Positions 62,501 to 64,000 of a DNA stretch of 64,000 bases are shown piece after piece (the first letter of the stretch is position 1; every line of letters begins with the position of its first letter). The DNA is from Strongylocentrotus purpuratus (Eukaryota > Echinodermata > Echinoidea > Camarodonta > Strongylocentrotidae): assembly GCF_000002235.5 (NCBI RefSeq), contig NW_022145596.1, positions 6,241,065 through 6,305,064 on the forward strand. Direction: 5' to 3'. Below the pieces are notes generated by a model. The model had not been told where the DNA came from and searched no databases. It saw only the letters and a list, made by a program, of their open reading frames with translations. Made by a program: the position numbers and the translations under genes.

Positions 62501-63425
62501 CAGACACGGTTGCCCATCAAATTTGAGTAATTTTGTAATACTGGTAGCTCTTTTCATGAGATGAGTGTGACAATGTGGTTTATTCTTGAAAGATAAAGTT
62601 GATATCTTCTCAGAACTGTATTGATCCATCTCTATGACTCTTTAGATTGATCAATCAAGTTCTGCCAAGATATAAACATTAGCTATGGGAGTGTCATGGT
62701 CGAGTGGTTTAAGGCGCTTGACTGTAGATGCGAAGGTCGAGGGTTCGAATCCTGACACGGCACTAATATCCTTTGGCAAGATATTTACCTGCATTTGCTA
62801 CTCTCCACCCAGGTGTTAAATGGGTACCCGGTAGGATGCGAACGTTCATGTGGTTGGACGAGCAAGTGTGCGCTTGTAAAATGGTGACTGGCTGGAATGC
62901 TCCCCAGGGAGTGGAAAATGTGCACACATTGTGTGCGGGTAAGCCTAAATCCGATGACCGGGGTAATAATATATCTGTAAAGCGCTTAGGCACATCGTTG
63001 GATCGGTGTATTGAGCGGCTTGAGCGCTATATAAAAAAATGGATTATTATTATTATTATTATTAATAAATCACATTCTCAAAATCACTTCATGAAAAGAG
63101 GTCAAAAGAATTATTCCAACTTTGTTTTTTTCCATATCTTTGCCCCAATGGGCAATTTTTGTTTTTAATTGTATTATGTATTTATTATTCCAACTGCATG
63201 GGCAACATCATAATCTTTATCCCCCCCCCCCCTATAGGCCTGTACTGAGATGGTCATGCCATTCTGTGCTGATGGGGTGAATGACATGTTCTATTCAATG
63301 CCCTGGAACTACGATGCTCAAGTTGCTGCTTGCAAAGCGCAATGGAACGTAACGCCACGCCCCAACTGGATTGTATCCCAGTTTGGTGGAAAGAACATCA
63401 CTGCATCCAGTAATATATTTTTCAG
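55719..63425 (+). CDS. PRCP: Lysosomal Pro-X carboxypeptidase, partial (exons 1-8; 3' end outside the window)
   Basis: A serine carboxypeptidase of family S28 that removes a C-terminal residue after proline (for example from angiotensin II and des-Arg9-bradykinin in vertebrates), acting in lysosomes or at the cell surface. Eight exons (174, 138, 102, 185, 158, 173, 165 and 188 bases), all with GT-AG introns and compatible phases, give 427 full codons. The N-terminus has a hydrophobic signal segment (residues about 10-30). VDHFSF opens the mature fold near residue 59, followed by FYTGNEGDITWFC and AEHRYYGKSLPYGNDS. The nucleophile Ser is about residue 181 in FGGSYGGMLAAW, close to Ser179 of the human enzyme. 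Later come YPYPANFLEPLPAFPIK, VYYNYTSS, LGDLGWSFQACTEMVMPFC and RPNWIVSQFGGKNITASSN. Sequons include NDS, NYT, NLS and NIT. The catalytic Asp and His exon(s) are not in the window. DPP7 is the closest alternative, but the order and identity of these motifs fit PRCP better. Confidence 0.96.
55893..56835 (+). other. PRCP intron 1
   Basis: 943 bases, phase 0, ending TTTAG. More than half is the foldback element at 56214-56719. Confidence 0.9.
56214..56719. mobile_element. Long-TIR foldback element (Mutator-like MITE) in PRCP intron 1
   Basis: The left end GGCGCTTGTTCAGAAACCTA and the right end TAGGTTTCTGAACAAGCGCC are perfect complements, and the pairing continues for roughly 150 bases on each side (for example CATGAGTTAA, ACCTGTTTCGTGTCAAATTT). 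Flanks are GACTTTTT (56206-56213) and GACCTTTTT (56720-56728), an 8-9-bp duplication with one indel. Long arms with a 9-bp duplication are typical of MULE-derived elements. The centre holds a second hairpin (56476-56547). It is 506 bp and non-coding. Confidence 0.85.
56836..56973 (+). CDS. PRCP: PRCP exon 2
   Basis: 46 codons from VDHFSFTNSDTFQMRYLVSD to WFCQNT, phase 0 at both ends; donor ACA|GTAAGT. It contains the strongly conserved FFYTGNEGDI(T/I)WF segment. Confidence 0.96.
57357..57458 (+). CDS. PRCP: PRCP exon 3
   Basis: 34 codons, GFVWDLAVEYKAIVIFAEHR through YYGKSLPYGNDSYK, phase 0 at both ends. AEHRYYG is an S28 family hallmark. Acceptor CACAG, donor AAG|GTAACT. Confidence 0.96.
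57459..58297 (+). other. PRCP intron 3
   Basis: 839 bases with a poly-C/poly-A junction just inside the donor (57473-57495), a SINE fragment in the middle (57681-57857) and an acceptor TTTGTCCAG. Confidence 0.9.
57681..57857 (+). mobile_element. 5'-truncated SINE copy in PRCP intron 3
   Basis: TTAAAATGGCGTCTGGCTGG, then AATGCTTCTCAGGGAGTGGA and CAATAATATATCTGTGAA, align with the 3' two-thirds of the complete SINE at 62689-63064. It ends in (ATT)n. The tRNA-like head is missing. The divergence is clearly higher than between the intron 6/7 repeat pair, so it is older. Confidence 0.8.
58298..58482 (+). CDS. PRCP: PRCP exon 4 (nucleophile elbow)
   Basis: 61 codons plus two bases. It contains LTAEQALADFAVFLDWYK and FGGSYGGMLAAWMRIKYPNA with the catalytic Ser. 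Donor GG|GTGAGT; the Gly codon is split with exon 5. Confidence 0.97.
58628..59188. mobile_element. TTAA-flanked MITE, second copy, with a nested insert
   Basis: Same family as 29094-29595: starts AGGTAGGTAATGCAAAGTTT, ends CCAAAACTTTGTAATACCT, with TTAA on each side (58624-58627 and 59189-59192). Relative to the first copy it has a 4-base insertion at its start. About 35 central bases are replaced by a 90-base AAT/ATT-bounded segment at 58951-59040. It lies entirely in PRCP intron 4. Confidence 0.85.
58951..59040. repeat. (AAT)n - SINE tail - (ATT)n insert inside the MITE
   Basis: About 13 AAT units, then GTATGTCTGTAAGAGCGCTA and TATAAATGCCA, then about seven ATT units. The middle matches the GAGCGCTATATAAA tail of the SINE at 62689-63064. 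The two microsatellites are complementary, so the segment can form a hairpin. Confidence 0.75.
59231..59388 (+). CDS. PRCP: PRCP exon 5
   Basis: Completes a split Gly codon and reads AIAASAPVWQFTGLTPCNTQ through SWDVITRIGQT; ends one base into the next codon. The donor is ACGG|GTGGGT, chosen because only this site keeps frame with exon 6. Confidence 0.93.
59487..59640. repeat. (GAT)n/(GGT)n microsatellite in PRCP intron 5
   Basis: Around 20 GAT units pass into GATGGT and then GGT units. A looser GAT-rich zone continues to about 59770. Confidence 0.95.
59860..60032 (+). CDS. PRCP: PRCP exon 6
   Basis: Begins with two bases of an Ala codon, then SGRTKLAQAMKLCNPLKTTA and on to NLAMVDYPYPANFLEPLPAF PIK, ending in phase 0; donor AAG|GTTTGT. 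NLAMVDYPY is highly conserved in PRCP. Confidence 0.97.
60093..60328 (+). mobile_element. Non-LTR retrotransposon 3' end, copy A (PRCP intron 6)
   Basis: A 236-base segment almost identical to 61786-62020, ending AAATAAATAAATCAAAT with (TCAAA)n-type units. The shared 3' tail and the absence of terminal inverted repeats point to a 5'-truncated LINE or a SINE-like derivative. No ORF and no A/B box are seen. Confidence 0.8.
60741..60796. repeat. Imperfect miniature hairpin related to the 45.03 kb one
   Basis: TTGAGGGCCTGAAGG and CCTTCTGGATCTCAA pair at 12 of 15 positions around a loop of about 26 bases. The half-sites resemble GAGAGCCAGAAGG at 45029. Confidence 0.5.
60936..61167. mobile_element. 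MITE with GGTCAGTTACACAAAG terminus (PRCP intron 6)
   Basis: The left end GGTCAGTTACACAAAG, then AAGTAACTCCATTTTGGCC, matches in reverse the right end TTTTGGCAAAATATGGAGTT, then ACGTCTTTGTGTCACTGAACC. There are about 35 paired bases with a few mismatches, 232 bp overall. It is non-coding and ends 40 bases before the exon 7 acceptor. Confidence 0.8.
61208..61372 (+). CDS. PRCP: PRCP exon 7
   Basis: 55 codons, EVCSYFKTPSPTDDQLLAEL through SLGDLGWSFQ, phase 0 at both ends; donor CAG|GTTAGT. It holds the NYT and NLS sequons. Confidence 0.97.
61786..62020 (+). mobile_element. Non-LTR retrotransposon 3' end, copy B (PRCP intron 7)
   Basis: Differs from copy A (60093-60328) at about six of 235 aligned positions, which is about 97% identity. 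It has the same orientation and the same tail. The two copies lie 1.7 kb apart on either side of exon 7. Confidence 0.8.
62689..63064 (+). mobile_element. tRNA-derived SINE, full-length copy (PRCP intron 7)
   Basis: The tRNA-like head has a perfect A box (TGGTCGAGTGG, 62697-62707) and a perfect B box (GGTTCGAATCC, 62742-62752), the two internal promoter elements of RNA polymerase III. A tRNA-unrelated body follows, then GAGCGCTATATAAA and an (ATT)n tail. About 376 bases in all. The intact boxes suggest it could still be transcribed. The head resembles a class II (Ser/Leu-type) tRNA, but the stem pairing is imperfect and the body and tail rule out a functional tRNA gene. Confidence 0.88.
63238..63425 (+). 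CDS. PRCP: PRCP exon 8 (last exon in the window)
   Basis: 62 codons plus two bases (AG, probably a Ser as in human NIVFSNGELDPW): ACTEMVMPFCADGVNDMFYS through FGGKNITASSNIFF. The acceptor follows a C-rich run (CCCCCTATAG); the donor is AG|GTGTGT. The next exon, expected to begin (S)NGELDPW, is not found in the remaining 575 bases. Confidence 0.95.
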
Positions 63426-63481
63426 GTGTGTACCCTTATATTTCGTGGCATATATGTTGTCCGGATACATATATCATGAGG

Positions 63482-63652
63482 TGAGAAATAAAAATGACAG
63501 AATTATGATGTGTATCTCTATCAGAGTTTCTCAATGCTGCCATCCACACACAAAGGTTGGAAAAATAGTTCAGCTGAGGACAGAACCCGAGTCCCTGTCT
63601 TAAAATGCCACCGTATAAACCACTAGGTCACAGAGATGGGATGGTGGTTTTA
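63482..63652 (-). mobile_element. tRNA-like repeat, antisense (PRCP intron 8)
   Basis: On the minus strand an A-box-like TGACCTAGTGG (at 63630) is followed by a decayed B box (GGGTTCTGTCC) and then a non-tRNA body ending with TTTTATTTCTCA. Part of the body is repeated at 63888-63952. This suggests an old tRNA-derived SINE. The boxes are degenerate, so confidence is modest. Confidence 0.45.
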
Positions 63653-63887
63653 GCAAGTCCAGATTCAATCCACTAACAGGTTGACAAACCCTCAACCTTC
63701 ATTAATCCTTCAAGATAGATGGAGGCAGGTGAAGTTTTAACTTTGTCAAAAGCAGTGTGCCTCGGCTGTATCCTAGCATTGTACTTGAATACATGAATAA
63801 GCCTGAACAATTATGTACAATGGAATGAAAGAAAGGTGGACAAATTTAAAAAACTGTGGTGACTGTCTTGAAATTAAATACACATTG

Positions 63888-63952
63888 TGAGAAATAAAAA
63901 TGAGAGAATAGTTGTATTAAGCTCTACCAATGATCCTCAATGCTGCCATACA
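63888..63952 (-). repeat. Partial second copy of the antisense repeat
   Basis: TGAGAAATAAAAATGA and CTCAATGCTGCCAT are shared with 63482-63543 at the same spacing. Only the body end is present. Confidence 0.6.
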
Positions 63953-64000
63953 TGTGAAATTTTCCCTATTTTTTCCTGAAATCATTCCGACTTGTGAATG

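Noticed and set aside
62689-62763. Possible functional tRNA gene
   Set aside because: A and B boxes are perfect, but stem pairing is poor and the sequence continues into a body and (ATT)n tail shared with other copies, so it is the head of a SINE.
63426-64000. Search for the next PRCP exon (NGELDPW block)
   Set aside because: No frame in the last 575 bases encodes it; the space holds repeats.
1-64000. LTR, endogenous virus or Polinton-type elements
   Set aside because: No long direct terminal repeats, capsid, integrase or polymerase-like coding blocks were recognised.

Overview
The window looks like nuclear DNA of a marine deuterostome. The AT-rich background, dense small inverted-repeat transposons (TTAA-flanked, GGGCCCTGTAACA-ended and GGCGCGTACGCAGG-ended types), long CT microsatellites and poly-C runs, tRNA-derived SINEs with ATT tails, and compact introns in the one clear gene all suggest an echinoderm, most likely a sea urchin. 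The species is inference; no ribosomal or mitochondrial marker is present.

Only one gene can be named with confidence. From about 55.7 kb to the right edge, on the + strand, lies the 5' and middle part of a lysosomal Pro-X carboxypeptidase (PRCP, serine peptidase family S28). Eight exons join in consistent phase into about 428 codons: a signal peptide, the start of the mature enzyme, the GGSYGG nucleophile elbow and most of the SKS/helical insertion region. The exon(s) with the catalytic Asp and His lie beyond the right edge. Every intron over 450 bp carries a repeat: a long-TIR foldback element (intron 1), a SINE fragment (3), a TTAA-flanked MITE with a nested SINE tail (4), a GAT/GGT microsatellite (5), a retrotransposon 3' end plus a MITE (6), a second copy of that 3' end plus a full tRNA-SINE (7), and an antisense tRNA-like repeat (8).

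The left 55 kb has no recognisable gene. It is intergenic DNA or long introns. Three short, splice-bounded open segments (3.69 kb +, 13.68 kb +, 28.05 kb -) are possible isolated exons and are marked as low confidence. The rest is a repeat landscape. Two elements (0.78-1.71 kb and 25.7-26.8 kb) have internal tandem repeats built on a TGACCTTTGACCT motif, palindromic ends and a terminal microsatellite. At least ten short inverted-repeat elements are scattered through it. A 695-bp element at 37.1-37.8 kb carries about ten alternating copies of its own terminal motif. There is a decayed LINE ORF2 end at 52.6-53.0 kb, and a GC-rich minisatellite at 53.0-53.75 kb interrupted by a small hairpin transposon.

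The most unusual observations are the iterated-terminus element at 37.1 kb, the dispersal of perfect DR1-type nuclear-receptor motifs by the tandem-repeat elements, the nested palindromes in PRCP intron 1, and the chain of nested insertions in PRCP intron 4. No CRISPR, phage, operon or other prokaryotic feature is present.
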